Source of the DNA: Burkholderia sp. PAMC 26561 | GTDB taxonomy: Bacteria; Pseudomonadota; Gammaproteobacteria; Burkholderiales; Burkholderiaceae | Assembly: GCF_001557535.2 (NCBI RefSeq) | Contig: NZ_CP014315.1 | Location: 1,559,426 to 1,623,425 of the forward strand | Direction of reading: 5' to 3' | Length of the DNA: 64,000 bases | Shown: positions 9,214-17,307 of the stretch, one piece after another | How positions within the stretch are numbered: the stretch's first letter is position 1 | How the letters are laid out: the number at the start of each line of letters is the position of its first letter | Notes under the pieces: model-generated | What the model was told of the DNA's origin: nothing | Seen by the model: the letters and a program-made list of their open reading frames with translations, nothing else | The model's database searches: none | Made by a program: the position numbers and the translations under genes

Positions 9214-10217
9214 CGTGTATCCGTCCGCTTGCTGTAGCTTTGCGCCATCGCGACCACGACCTTGCGCGGTCCTTCGAACGGATCGCGGGCGTGCGCGGTC
9301 AGCATGTTGTCGAGCATCAGCACGTCGCCGGTCATCCACGGAAACACGATGCGCTGCTCGTCCAGCACGCCGCGAATCTCCGCGAGCGCTTCAGCTTCTA
9401 TCGGTTCGCCGTCGCCGTAATACACGTTGCGTGGCACGTTTTCCAGGCCGACGGCATCGACGAGTGCTTCCTGCATGTCTTCATCGAGCGTCGAGAGATG
9501 GAACAGATTCGCCTGGTTGAACCACACCATCTCGCCCGTGCGCGGATGGCGCGCGACCGCCTGGCAGCGTTCGCGGGTACGCAGGAGCAGTTCTTCATCG
9601 TCGCCATTGCGCCACTCGTATTCGATACCGCGCGTCGCGCAGATCCGTTCGACCACTGCGGGGTCATCTGAGCCGAATGCGTTTTGCCATGGCAGATCGA
9701 GTCCTTGCCCGAAGTTGCGCACGTACAGCAGCTCGCGTTTTGCAAAACGGTCGACCAGCGCGGGATCGAGTGCCCGGTAGACCGCGCGGCTGTCCGCAAT
9801 CGGCGTCGCGCCGCCCGATCGCGCCGCCAGCGCGCAATGGAACCAGATGCGCAACGGCCACTCGCGTGTGTACGACTGTTCGTTATGCAGCGGAATGGAG
9901 CGATGCGGCGGATATTCCGTCGATGTGTACACGGCGCCCTCGACCTGGCTGCGCGGCGTCGATGCAAATTCATACCCAATGAGCGGATCTCCGCACGATG
10001 CGGCGAAGCGCTGGAATGCTTCTATCGATGCAACCTCGAAGCCCGTGAAGCGCAGCCCGCCTGAACGCTCGAGCGTACTATCGATGATCGTGCGCAGCGG
10101 CGCTGCGGCTTCTTCAAGCGAGATACTGACGCCGGGTCTGGGCGAGACCACGGTCGGCAATCCCGGTTCGATGTTCAGATCGTCCAGCGTCGGCCGTGCC
10201 TCTGGAAGCGAGTTCAT
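9210..10217 (-). CDS. TauD/SyrP-like Fe(II)/2-oxoglutarate dioxygenase (OrbG-like)
   Basis: A 335-residue member of the TauD/TfdA family, SyrP-like. The iron triad HxE...H can be placed at LHNEQSY (His and Glu) and MLTAHARDPFEGPRK (distal His and the 2-oxoglutarate Arg). In ornibactin and malleobactin clusters the equivalent gene lies in the same place and is thought to beta-hydroxylate a peptidyl-carrier-bound aspartate. Here no synthetase lies in the window, so its substrate carrier must be elsewhere or the gene is a leftover. A good ribosome site (AGGAGA) precedes the ATG. Confidence 0.88.
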   Translation of the reverse strand: MNSLPEARPTLDDLNIEPGLPTVVSPRPGVSISLEEAAAPLRTIIDSTLERSGGLRFTGFEVASIEAFQRFAASCGDPLIGYEFASTPRSQVEGAVYTSTEYPPHRSIPLHNEQSYTREWPLRIWFHCALAARSGGATPIADSRAVYRALDPALVDRFAKRELLYVRNFGQGLDLPWQNAFGSDDPAVVERICATRGIEYEWRNGDDEELLLRTRERCQAVARHPRTGEMVWFNQANLFHLSTLDEDMQEALVDAVGLENVPRNVYYGDGEPIEAEALAEIRGVLDEQRIVFPWMTGDVLMLDNMLTAHARDPFEGPRKVVVAMAQSYSKRTDTR

Positions 10218-10261
10218 GCGAAATTCTCCTGGCGCGGGATGACATCACCCGGCATGCATGT

Positions 10262-10504
10262 TCAGGACGCGACGCCGTCCATGTGGCGGCGCAGACTGGC
10301 GGGGCGCATGTCGGTCCAGACGGTTTCGATATGCGCGAGACACGTGTCCTTCGAGCCGCTCACGCCGACCGTGCGCCAGCCCGCAGGCACTGCGCGAAAG
10401 GTCGGCCAGAGCGAATACTGCTCCTCGTCATTGATGACGACCGTGTACTCGAGTTCGTCGGCTTCGCGTGCGAACGCGGTCGGGGTGTGCTGGGCTTGCG
10501 TCAT
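10262..10504 (-). CDS. MbtH-family NRPS accessory protein (OrbH-like)
   Basis: An 80-residue MbtH protein. The family signature is present: NDEEQYSLWP, then PAGWRTVG and WTDMRP with the conserved tryptophans. MbtH proteins bind and activate adenylation domains of non-ribosomal peptide synthetases. It is the first gene after the sigma-dependent promoter and is followed after 44 bases by the dioxygenase. With no adenylation domain in the window it is an orphan here; it could serve a synthetase elsewhere. Confidence 0.95.
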   Translation of the reverse strand: MTQAQHTPTAFAREADELEYTVVINDEEQYSLWPTFRAVPAGWRTVGVSGSKDTCLAHIETVWTDMRPASLRRHMDGVAS

Positions 10505-10583
10505 GATCGGCGGCCTGGTCGGGGAAAACTTGGGAGGTCGGCGGCCGGAAGCCTTGAGCTCACGGCGCCATCTGTATGGAATA

Positions 10584-10608
10584 GACGCTTGGGGAAAGCG
10601 AATTTTTA
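10584..10608 (-). promoter_or_regulatory. PvdS/OrbS-type promoter (TAAAA-N16-CGTC)
   Basis: On the minus strand the sequence reads TAAAA, 16 bases, CGTC. This is the architecture of the iron-starvation box used by PvdS and of OrbS-dependent promoters (A-rich -35, CGTC -10). It lies about 80 bases upstream of the MbtH ATG. Its -35 TAA is also the stop codon of the sigma gene itself. Confidence 0.75.
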
Positions 10609-11295
10609 CCGGCGACGTGCGCAGCCGTCGAAATAGCGCGGATTCGCGTCGCCGCGATGGCAGGCATCGAGGCTATCGACACAATGCTTTTCAGCGTCAC
10701 GCACCATGAAATGGACCAGCGTTTGCGAGACGTTGAGCGCGCTCGCCGTGCTTTTCAGCGTTTCCTCGCGCAAACGCACCATCTCGAAGGCCGCGCGGCA
10801 GCGCGCCGGCAATTGTTCCAGCGCAGCCATAACCTGACGCAGCGTGTCGCGCGTCTCGGCCATGACTTCGGGCGTGCATTGCGGCGACGGCACGTCGAGG
10901 CCGTCGTCTTCGTCGGCGTGATAGGTGTTTTCGAGCGTCTGCGAACGGCACGCATCGATCGATGCATTGCGCACCATCCGCGCGACATACGCGGCGGGCT
11001 GGCGGACCGCGTCCTGATTGGGGAAATCGATGAGCTTGATGAAGACGTCGTGGACAACGTCTTCCGCCCGGCTGCCGCAACCGACAAAACCACGCGCCAT
11101 GTTTACGAGCATCGGCCGGTTGGAGATGGCGATGTCGAGCAGCGTGCGCGCAGCGCACGCTGCCTTCTGCGCGGGCGATTCAGTTGCCGGCTGGATCTCA
11201 TGCACGGGACGCCATGCGTTCCCGGCGCTAACGAGCGAAGGAGGTATCAGCGGTGTGGCGGGCGATTGTGCCGGCCGGTCGAGCACTTCCGTCAT
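10606..11295 (-). CDS. ECF sigma factor, OrbS/PvdS-like iron-starvation type
   Basis: About 229 residues. I chose the ATG beginning MTEVLDRP because GAGGGG lies 7 bases before it; in-frame upstream starts are weaker. Region 2 (AEDVVHDVFIKLIDFPN, then ARMVRNASIDACR) and region 4 (ALEQLPARCRAAFEMVRLRE with the HTH STASALNVSQTLVHFMVRD) are both present. The N-terminal ~70-residue extension fits OrbS-type members. The downstream siderophore operon with a matching promoter makes it the operon's activator. A Fur-box-like site upstream suggests iron repression. Confidence 0.92.
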   Translation of the reverse strand: MTEVLDRPAQSPATPLIPPSLVSAGNAWRPVHEIQPATESPAQKAACAARTLLDIAISNRPMLVNMARGFVGCGSRAEDVVHDVFIKLIDFPNQDAVRQPAAYVARMVRNASIDACRSQTLENTYHADEDDGLDVPSPQCTPEVMAETRDTLRQVMAALEQLPARCRAAFEMVRLREETLKSTASALNVSQTLVHFMVRDAEKHCVDSLDACHRGDANPRYFDGCARRR

Positions 11296-11337
11296 CGAGT
11301 TGCCCCTCATTTCTAGGTCGGATTTCAATATAACCTA

Positions 11338-11356
11338 AACGAGAAGCATTCTCAAA
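11338..11356 (-). promoter_or_regulatory. Fur-box-like site upstream of the ECF sigma gene
   Basis: The core GAGAA-GCA-TTCTC is a perfect 5+3+5 inverted repeat in an A/T-rich setting, similar to Burkholderia Fur boxes. It lies about 45 bases upstream of the chosen sigma start, where it could block RNA polymerase when iron is plentiful. Confidence 0.6.
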
Positions 11357-11461
11357 TACAGCTTACAATTAAGGTCTTTACTTGCTTTCAGCCTTGAACC
11401 TGACTAGACGCGCGACCTGAACCAGCCGCCCGGCTGGTTCAATGCGTTACCGGTCGGGCGC

Positions 11462-11791
11462 TTATGCGGCGGCGCTGACGCCGCGGTTTCCATCGGCGCG
11501 GGACCGGCGATACTGCCCGGCCGACTCCGCTTCCTCGTTGCGGCGCAGTTCATCGATATAGGCCCGTGCGGCTGCTTCAGCCCGGTGCCGGGCCGCCGCC
11601 GGTTGCGCGAACGCTGCCGCGTCGAGACCGGGAACCGGCAAGCGGTAGTCCATCACCGCCGCCGCAGTCCCGGCCACGACAGCACGTGCAACGAAGCTCG
11701 TGGGCTTGGCGCTATCGGTGAGATCCTGGGCGCTTTGCGCCCAGGCCGTGATCCGATAACCGCGGTAAATGCTTTCGCTAAAGCTGAACAT
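11462..11791 (-). CDS. Small hypothetical protein
   Basis: A 109-residue protein with a good ribosome site (GGAGAG, 7 bases before ATG), which is the main reason for calling it real. The N-terminus (YRGYRITAWAQ) and a central Ala-rich segment precede a charged helix (AEAAARAYIDELRRNEEAE). There is no signal peptide and no recognised family. It lies between the LysR gene and the sigma factor, all on the same strand, but wide gaps make it probably monocistronic. Confidence 0.55.
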   Translation of the reverse strand: MFSFSESIYRGYRITAWAQSAQDLTDSAKPTSFVARAVVAGTAAAVMDYRLPVPGLDAAAFAQPAAARHRAEAAARAYIDELRRNEEAESAGQYRRSRADGNRGVSAAA

Positions 11792-11867
11792 GATCTTCTC
11801 TCCAGAATCCGTTTAGGGATTGCAAGAGCAGATGGCGTGCCCAGGGCCTTATTTCAGGCGTTTTGCG

Positions 11868-12839
11868 TCAGGCGATAGCGTCCACCCGCGCGCCGTAAAC
11901 CTCCAGCGCGGCATCGTGCAATGCACGCAAAACGACGGTCGCCGCCGGCGACAACAAGCGCGTTTGCCGGGTGATGATTCCGAACGCGTCCATGCGGCAA
12001 GGCAATTCGATAGCAAGACGCTTCAGCGTGCCGAACTCCTCGTATTGCCGCGCGACCTCTTCTGGCATCACGGCAAGCATGTCGCTTTGCAGCAGGATGC
12101 CCGAGATGGCGACGATGTTGTTCGTGTTCACCACGTTATCCGGCGCGGCGAGACCGATCTGCGAAAACACCATGTCAAACCGATGCCGCAAGACGCTGCC
12201 CGGGGGATGCAAGACCCAGCCCTCGCCGACAATGTCAGCCATGGTCAGCCCGCTTGCACTCGCCAACGGATGCCCGGGACGCACGACCACGCAAAGCGGT
12301 TCCTCGGCGATAGGCTCGTAACGCACCGCATCCTTGAACTGGCCCTGCCGCTCGAGCACGCGGCCAACCATGATGTCGAGATGTCCCTGGGCCACGAGCG
12401 GCAACATCACGTCCGATGTCTCCACTTGCAGCCAGATCTGCAACTGCGGATAGCTCGCCTTCACGCGTGCGATTGCGAGCGGCACCATCGTCGCAGCGGC
12501 GGCGGCGATCGCGCCGATCTGGACTTGCCCCACGAGACCCGCGCGCAATGCGGCGATTTCGTCATGCGCCTGGCTCAGGTTCGACAGGACCATGCGCGCG
12601 TGCCGGATCATCACTTCGCCGTACAGCGTGGGGTGCATGCCATGCGGCGTGCGGTCGAAGAGCCGCACTTCCAGCACATCCTCCAGTTCCTTCAATAATC
12701 GCGATGCCGCCGGCTGCGTCATGCCGAGGATCTCGGCTGCGCGGCGCACGTTGCCCTCCTCCTCCATTGCCGCGAGAAGAAGCAGTTGCCGCGTCTTGAG
12801 GCGCGTGCGCACGGTGATGTTCGAATAGTTTTGGGCCAT
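11868..12839 (-). CDS. LysR-family regulator, GbpR-like
   Basis: A 323-residue LysR regulator from the ATG at MAQNYSNITV; a TTG six codons earlier is the alternative. The HTH lies at about residues 27-46 (VRRAAEILGMTQPAASRLLK), followed by a substrate-binding domain with SYPQLQIWLQVETSD. This is the GbpR group, which in Azospirillum and Agrobacterium controls sugar-binding-protein genes and answers to L-arabinose, D-galactose or D-fucose. It is divergent from araF with a 430-bp intergenic region that carries a LysR-type box, so it most likely controls araFGH. A related element before ytfQ suggests it also controls that operon. Confidence 0.9.
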   Translation of the reverse strand: MAQNYSNITVRTRLKTRQLLLLAAMEEEGNVRRAAEILGMTQPAASRLLKELEDVLEVRLFDRTPHGMHPTLYGEVMIRHARMVLSNLSQAHDEIAALRAGLVGQVQIGAIAAAAATMVPLAIARVKASYPQLQIWLQVETSDVMLPLVAQGHLDIMVGRVLERQGQFKDAVRYEPIAEEPLCVVVRPGHPLASASGLTMADIVGEGWVLHPPGSVLRHRFDMVFSQIGLAAPDNVVNTNNIVAISGILLQSDMLAVMPEEVARQYEEFGTLKRLAIELPCRMDAFGIITRQTRLLSPAATVVLRALHDAALEVYGARVDAIA

Positions 12840-12945
12840 GCAATGCGCCTGCGGCAAGTTTTACGATCGCCAATCGTAGCCGATCCTGACCGGCTGAGGC
12901 CAGCTTGAGCAAGCTTCCATCCCAGAATGTAGGAGCATCGCGGAC

Positions 12946-12996
12946 ATACCGGATTTGATATCGGTATCGTCAAAAAACTGATTGGAAAGGAATCAG
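12946..12996 (+). promoter_or_regulatory. LysR-type operator plus promoter element upstream of araF
   Basis: ATACC-N6-GATAT, a T-N11-A LysR-type box, followed after a fixed gap by CTGATTGGA, which overlaps a possible -35 (TTGGAA) 17-18 bases before TAAGAT. A second dyad CTGATT-N7-AATCAG ends the element. The first 41 bases match the region before ytfQ at 29 positions in the same spacing. The rest of the 430-bp intergenic region holds no gene I can support. Confidence 0.65.
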
Positions 12997-13269
12997 CCGC
13001 TTCCTTAAGATGCAGTCAAACTTTTAGAACCTGAGACTGCGCCCTTTGCGTTTGCAGCAAGCCTGGTAGCGAGTTCGCGAGGGCATGAGGGCTAACCCGA
13101 CAAGACGCGGCCTGCCTCGCGCACATTACGACCGTACAACAAACCCGCCTGCCTGGCGGAACAACGATTGACCCGCAATACCGCAAGAAGAGGCGAACGG
13201 GCTGCAAGCCTGCGCTTCGCTGCATGTCACTTGAGTCATGCAGCCTCAATTCAACCAGGAGACGCCCTC

Positions 13270-14274
13270 ATGAACCGTAAGCTTCGTCGTTTGACCTTGT
13301 CCGCCATTGCCGCAGCCACACTCGGCATCACGTTCGCCCCGCAGATGTCCGCTCATGCCGACGAACCGCTGAAGGTCGGTTTCCTCGTCAAGATGCCCGA
13401 ACAGGCGTGGTTTATCAACGAACAGAAAGCGGCATCCGCGCTTGGACAAAAGGAAAAATTCTCAGTGGTGAACATCGGCACGCCGGATGGCGAGAAGGTG
13501 CTGTCCGCCATCGATAACCTTGGCGCGCAGGGCGCTCAAGGCTTCGTGATCTGCGCGCCCGACGTGCGTCTCGGACCGGCCATCCAGGCCCGCGCGAAGC
13601 GCTACAACATGAAGTTCGTGACGGTCGATGACCAACTGGTCGACTCGACCGGCAAGCCGCTGCCGAACGTCCCGCACCTCGGCATGTCCGCATTCAAGAT
13701 CGGCAATCAGGTCGGCACCGCCATCTCGGACGAAATGAAAAAGCGCGGCTGGAAGCCCGAGGAAGTGGGCGCGCTGCGCATCACGGATTACGAACTCCCG
13801 ACGGCGAAGCAACGCACCGACGGCGCCACGCAGACGCTCCTGGCGAGCGGCTTCAAGAAAGAAAATATCTTCGATGCCCCGCAAAAGACGACGGACGACG
13901 AAGGCGGTTTCAACGCGGCATCGCCGGTCTTGTCGCAGCATCCGAACATCAAGAAATGGGTGATCTACGCGATCAATGAAGAGACCGTGCTCGGCGCCGT
14001 GCGCGCGACCGAACAACTGCATATTGCGTCGGCGGATGTGATCGGCGTGGGCATCAACGGCGCGGGTGAAGCGTTCGCCGAATTCCAGAAGAAGGAACAA
14101 ACGGGCTTCTACGGCACCATTGCCGTGAGCTCGACAAACCATGGGAAGGACAGCACGCAGAACCTCGTCGACTGGATCAAGAACGGCAAGCAGCCGCCCG
14201 CCGATACGCAGACCACCGGCAAGCTGATGGTTCGCAGCAACTGGCAGGACGTGCGCAAGGAACTGGGTATCTGA
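13270..14274 (+). CDS. araF: L-arabinose ABC transporter periplasmic binding protein
   Basis: A 334-residue class I sugar-binding protein. The ATG follows AGGAGA by 7 bases. A signal peptide ends at SAHADEPL; the mature part begins [17 protein letters not shown], which matches AraF closely, followed by [11 protein letters not shown] and [16 protein letters not shown]. It binds L-arabinose (often also D-galactose or D-fucose) in the periplasm and feeds AraG/AraH. A short hairpin follows the stop before araG, suited to giving the binding protein a higher mRNA level than the membrane components. Confidence 0.95.
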   Translation: MNRKLRRLTLSAIAAATLGITFAPQMSAHADEPLKVGFLVKMPEQAWFINEQKAASALGQKEKFSVVNIGTPDGEKVLSAIDNLGAQGAQGFVICAPDVRLGPAIQARAKRYNMKFVTVDDQLVDSTGKPLPNVPHLGMSAFKIGNQVGTAISDEMKKRGWKPEEVGALRITDYELPTAKQRTDGATQTLLASGFKKENIFDAPQKTTDDEGGFNAASPVLSQHPNIKKWVIYAINEETVLGAVRATEQLHIASADVIGVGINGAGEAFAEFQKKEQTGFYGTIAVSSTNHGKDSTQNLVDWIKNGKQPPADTQTTGKLMVRSNWQDVRKELGI

Positions 14275-14292
14275 GCGTTTGGCCGCGGGCGT

Positions 14293-14309
14293 CGTGCATG
14301 TCATGCACG
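14293..14309. other. Intercistronic hairpin between araF and araG
   Basis: CGTGCATG-T-CATGCACG, an 8-bp perfect stem with a minimal loop, set 19 bases after the araF stop. No U-tract follows. This kind of stem commonly protects the 3' end of the binding-protein message; here that role is inferred from position. Confidence 0.5.
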
Positions 14310-14348
14310 TCATGGCGCCCGCTTCAGTTTTCAACCAAGGAACGCTCA

Positions 14349-15857
14349 ATGATGGATACCGCAGTGGCCACGGCCGCGCCTTATCTCCTGCTCGATAACA
14401 TCACCGTGCGTTTTCCCGGCGTGCTTGCGCTCGACTCCGTGTCGCTCGGCGTGCGCACGGGCGAAGTCCACGGGCTGATGGGCGAGAACGGCGCGGGCAA
14501 GTCGACGTTGCTCAAAGTGCTGTCGGGCGTGAATTCGACAAGCGGTGGAAGCTTGTCGCTCGACGGCGTCGAGCAGCAGTTCACGACCACCAAGGCCGCC
14601 ATTGAGGCGGGCATCGCGATCATCTATCAAGAGCTGCATCTCGTCCCGGAACTGACCGTGGCCGAGAACCTGATGCTTGGCGCAATGCCGAACCGCTTCG
14701 GCATGCTCGACGAAAAGGCGCTGGTCAAGCGCGCAATCTCCGAGCTGGACCGGCTGGGTGAAAAGATCGATCCGAACATGCAAGTCAAGCACTTGTCGAT
14801 CGGGCAACGCCAGATGATCGAGATCGGCAAGGCGCTGATGCGCAACGCACGCGTGATCGCGTTCGATGAACCCACGAGTTCATTGTCATCGCGCGAGACG
14901 GAGCAACTGTTCAAGATCATTCGCGCGCTCAAAAGCGAGGGACGCGCGATCATCTACGTGACGCACCGCATGGACGAGGTCTATGCGCTTTGCGATCGCG
15001 TGACGGTGTTTCGCGATGGCCGGCGCATCGAGACCTTCGAGGAAGTCGACGGACTCGAACGCGATCGCCTGATCAGTTGCATGGTCGGACGCTCCATTCA
15101 CGACGTGTACGGCTACCGTGCACGCGACATAGGCGATGTGCAGCTCGATGTGCAGGCGCTGATGGGTCCGGGTCTGGCGGAACCGGCGTCGTTCAGCGTG
15201 CGCAAGGGCGAAATAGTCGGCTTCTTCGGGCTCGTTGGCGCCGGCCGTTCCGAGCTGATGAAGCTGATCTACGGCGCGGTCAAACCCGTGTCGGGGCAGA
15301 TCGTGCTCAAGGGATCGAAACGCAAGTTCAGATCGCCGCGCGACGCCGTGCGCGCGGGCGTGGCGCTGTGTCCGGAAGATCGCAAGCAGGAAGGCATTGT
15401 GTCGATCGCTTCGGTTTCCGACAATATGAACATGAGCTGCCGCCGGCACTTCAGCCCGTTCAACATCCTGAACAGCCGCAAGGAAGCCGCGACGACAACC
15501 GACTACATCGCGAAGCTCGCCATCAAGACGCGCAACGGCAACACGCCTATTGGCACGCTTTCCGGCGGCAATCAGCAGAAGGTCATTCTTTCGCGCTGGC
15601 TCGCCGAAGAGATCGATGTGTTCCTGATGGACGAGCCGACACGCGGTATCGATGTCGGCGCACGTAGCGAAATCTACGGCCTGTTGTACGGGCTTGCGGA
15701 AGCGGGGCGCACGGTCATCGTGGTATCGAGCGATCTGGCCGAGGTCATTGGCGTGGCGGATCGCGTGATGGTGATGCGCGAAGGAAAGATCGTCGGCAAC
15801 CTGCCCAAGGCGCAGGCGACGCCCGATCAACTCATCAAGCTCGCCCTGCCCGGCTGA
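14349..15857 (+). CDS. araG: L-arabinose ABC transporter ATP-binding protein
   Basis: A 502-residue tandem ABC ATPase of the sugar-import class, close to the usual AraG length. The first half has Walker [10 protein letters not shown], signature LSIGQRQM and Walker [13 protein letters not shown]; the second half has the degenerate GLVGAGRSE, signature LSGGNQQK and [13 protein letters not shown]. The tandem ATG ATG start follows AAGGAA. It energises uptake through AraH. Confidence 0.95.
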   Translation: MMDTAVATAAPYLLLDNITVRFPGVLALDSVSLGVRTGEVHGLMGENGAGKSTLLKVLSGVNSTSGGSLSLDGVEQQFTTTKAAIEAGIAIIYQELHLVPELTVAENLMLGAMPNRFGMLDEKALVKRAISELDRLGEKIDPNMQVKHLSIGQRQMIEIGKALMRNARVIAFDEPTSSLSSRETEQLFKIIRALKSEGRAIIYVTHRMDEVYALCDRVTVFRDGRRIETFEEVDGLERDRLISCMVGRSIHDVYGYRARDIGDVQLDVQALMGPGLAEPASFSVRKGEIVGFFGLVGAGRSELMKLIYGAVKPVSGQIVLKGSKRKFRSPRDAVRAGVALCPEDRKQEGIVSIASVSDNMNMSCRRHFSPFNILNSRKEAATTTDYIAKLAIKTRNGNTPIGTLSGGNQQKVILSRWLAEEIDVFLMDEPTRGIDVGARSEIYGLLYGLAEAGRTVIVVSSDLAEVIGVADRVMVMREGKIVGNLPKAQATPDQLIKLALPG

Positions 15858-15919
15858 TTCACCTTCATCACCGATAACACCCGCAGCACGTTCAACGCGC
15901 TGCGAACGAAAGAGACATC

Positions 15920-16924
15920 ATGGAAATTACCCCCGTCACCAATCAGTCGAATCCCGCTCAAAGCACGGGCTCGCGTGCTCGCGCCGCGCGGACCTGGGAC
16001 CTCATCAACAAGTCGGGCATCGTCATGGTGTTCGTGATCCTGTTCGTGACGCTGGCCTTCACCGTCCCGGGTTTCATCAGCTCGCGCAATATCCAGGGCT
16101 TGCTGTTGTCGGTCACGTTGATCGGTTCGATCTCCGTCACCATGATGTTCGTGCTCGCGCTCGGCGAGGTGGATTTGTCGGTGGCCTCGATCGTGGCGTT
16201 TGCCGGGGTGGTGGCGTCCACGCTGATCACGTCCACGCATAGCGTTACGCTGGGGATCGCGGGAGGCGTGCTGGCCGGCGGCGCGGTCGGACTAGTGAAC
16301 GGCGTGCTGATTGCACGCTGGAAGATCAACTCGCTGATAGTCACGCTGGCAATGATGGAAGTGGTTCGCGGACTCGCCTACATCACGTCGAACGGCGATG
16401 CCGTGATGATCTCCGAAGAACGTTTCTTCGATCTCGGCGGCGGATCGTTCCTCGGCATTTCGTTTCCGATCTGGTCGAACATCGTCGGCTTATTGCTGTT
16501 TGGTTTTCTGCTGAAAAAGACCGTGTTCGGCAAGAACGTGCTGGCGGTGGGCGGCAATAGCGAAGCGGCGCTGCTCGCAGGTCTGCCGGTCATGCGCATC
16601 AAGATCACGGTGTTCGTGCTGCAAGGGCTCGTGACAGGGTTCGCGGGTGTCATGCTGGCTTCGCGGATGAGTCTTGGAGACCCCAAGACGTCGGTCGGGC
16701 TGGAACTCGGGGTGATATCGGCTTGCGTGCTTGGCGGCGTGTCGCTGACCGGTGGCGTGGCCACGATCTCCGGCGTGCTGGTCGGCGTGCTGATCATGGG
16801 CTCGGTGCAGGATGCAATGAGCCTCATGAATGTGCCGACCTTTTATCAGTACCTGATTCGCGGCGGGATTCTGCTGCTGGCAGTGTTGTTCGATCAGTAT
16901 CGGAGAAGCAAGCGGGTGGCGTGA
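15920..16924 (+). CDS. araH: L-arabinose ABC transporter permease
   Basis: A 334-residue BPD_transp_2 family permease with about ten hydrophobic segments and the class hallmarks GEVDLSVASIVAFAG and NVLAVGGNSEAALLAGLPV. It is third in the araFGH operon, 62 bases after araG with a ribosome site GAAAGAG. It forms the inner-membrane channel for L-arabinose. No catabolic gene follows it directly. Confidence 0.94.
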   Translation: MEITPVTNQSNPAQSTGSRARAARTWDLINKSGIVMVFVILFVTLAFTVPGFISSRNIQGLLLSVTLIGSISVTMMFVLALGEVDLSVASIVAFAGVVASTLITSTHSVTLGIAGGVLAGGAVGLVNGVLIARWKINSLIVTLAMMEVVRGLAYITSNGDAVMISEERFFDLGGGSFLGISFPIWSNIVGLLLFGFLLKKTVFGKNVLAVGGNSEAALLAGLPVMRIKITVFVLQGLVTGFAGVMLASRMSLGDPKTSVGLELGVISACVLGGVSLTGGVATISGVLVGVLIMGSVQDAMSLMNVPTFYQYLIRGGILLLAVLFDQYRRSKRVA

Positions 16925-17307
16925 GCGGAGCGCCGGCGATTTTAAGGGCACGGGGCGCGGTCAGCGAAAGCCGTTCCGGCCCGCCGCCGGCCGGTCCCGA
17001 AACAGGCTGATTTCACGAGTCTCCCGTCCGGGAGCATTCTCCATCGCCACCGCTTTCCTCAGCGCTCGCGCCAAACCGGTTCGATGATTCTTTCGCCGTC
17101 CCGCCGAGTGCGGGCGGCATCTGCACTATCCTCTCCGCTGAGCTACGGCTCGAAATCGCACGCAGTGCAAAAAAGGACAGTTGCGCGGCCCCATCAGGAG
17201 CCGCAGAATTGGCGCACCCGGCTGCCGGGTGTCCTGCTGCGCACGGCCGAAACAGCATTCGCGTGCCTATATCGGTCCTCTTGAAGCTATCTCCTGGCGG
17301 AGCGCCT
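16925..17307. other. Intergenic stretch without a supported gene
   Basis: About 380 bases between araH and the MscS-like gene. Apart from GC-rich short stems near 16970-17000 that could terminate araFGH transcription, I see no coding signal; open frames here lack ribosome sites or are out-of-frame readings running into the next gene. Confidence 0.5.
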
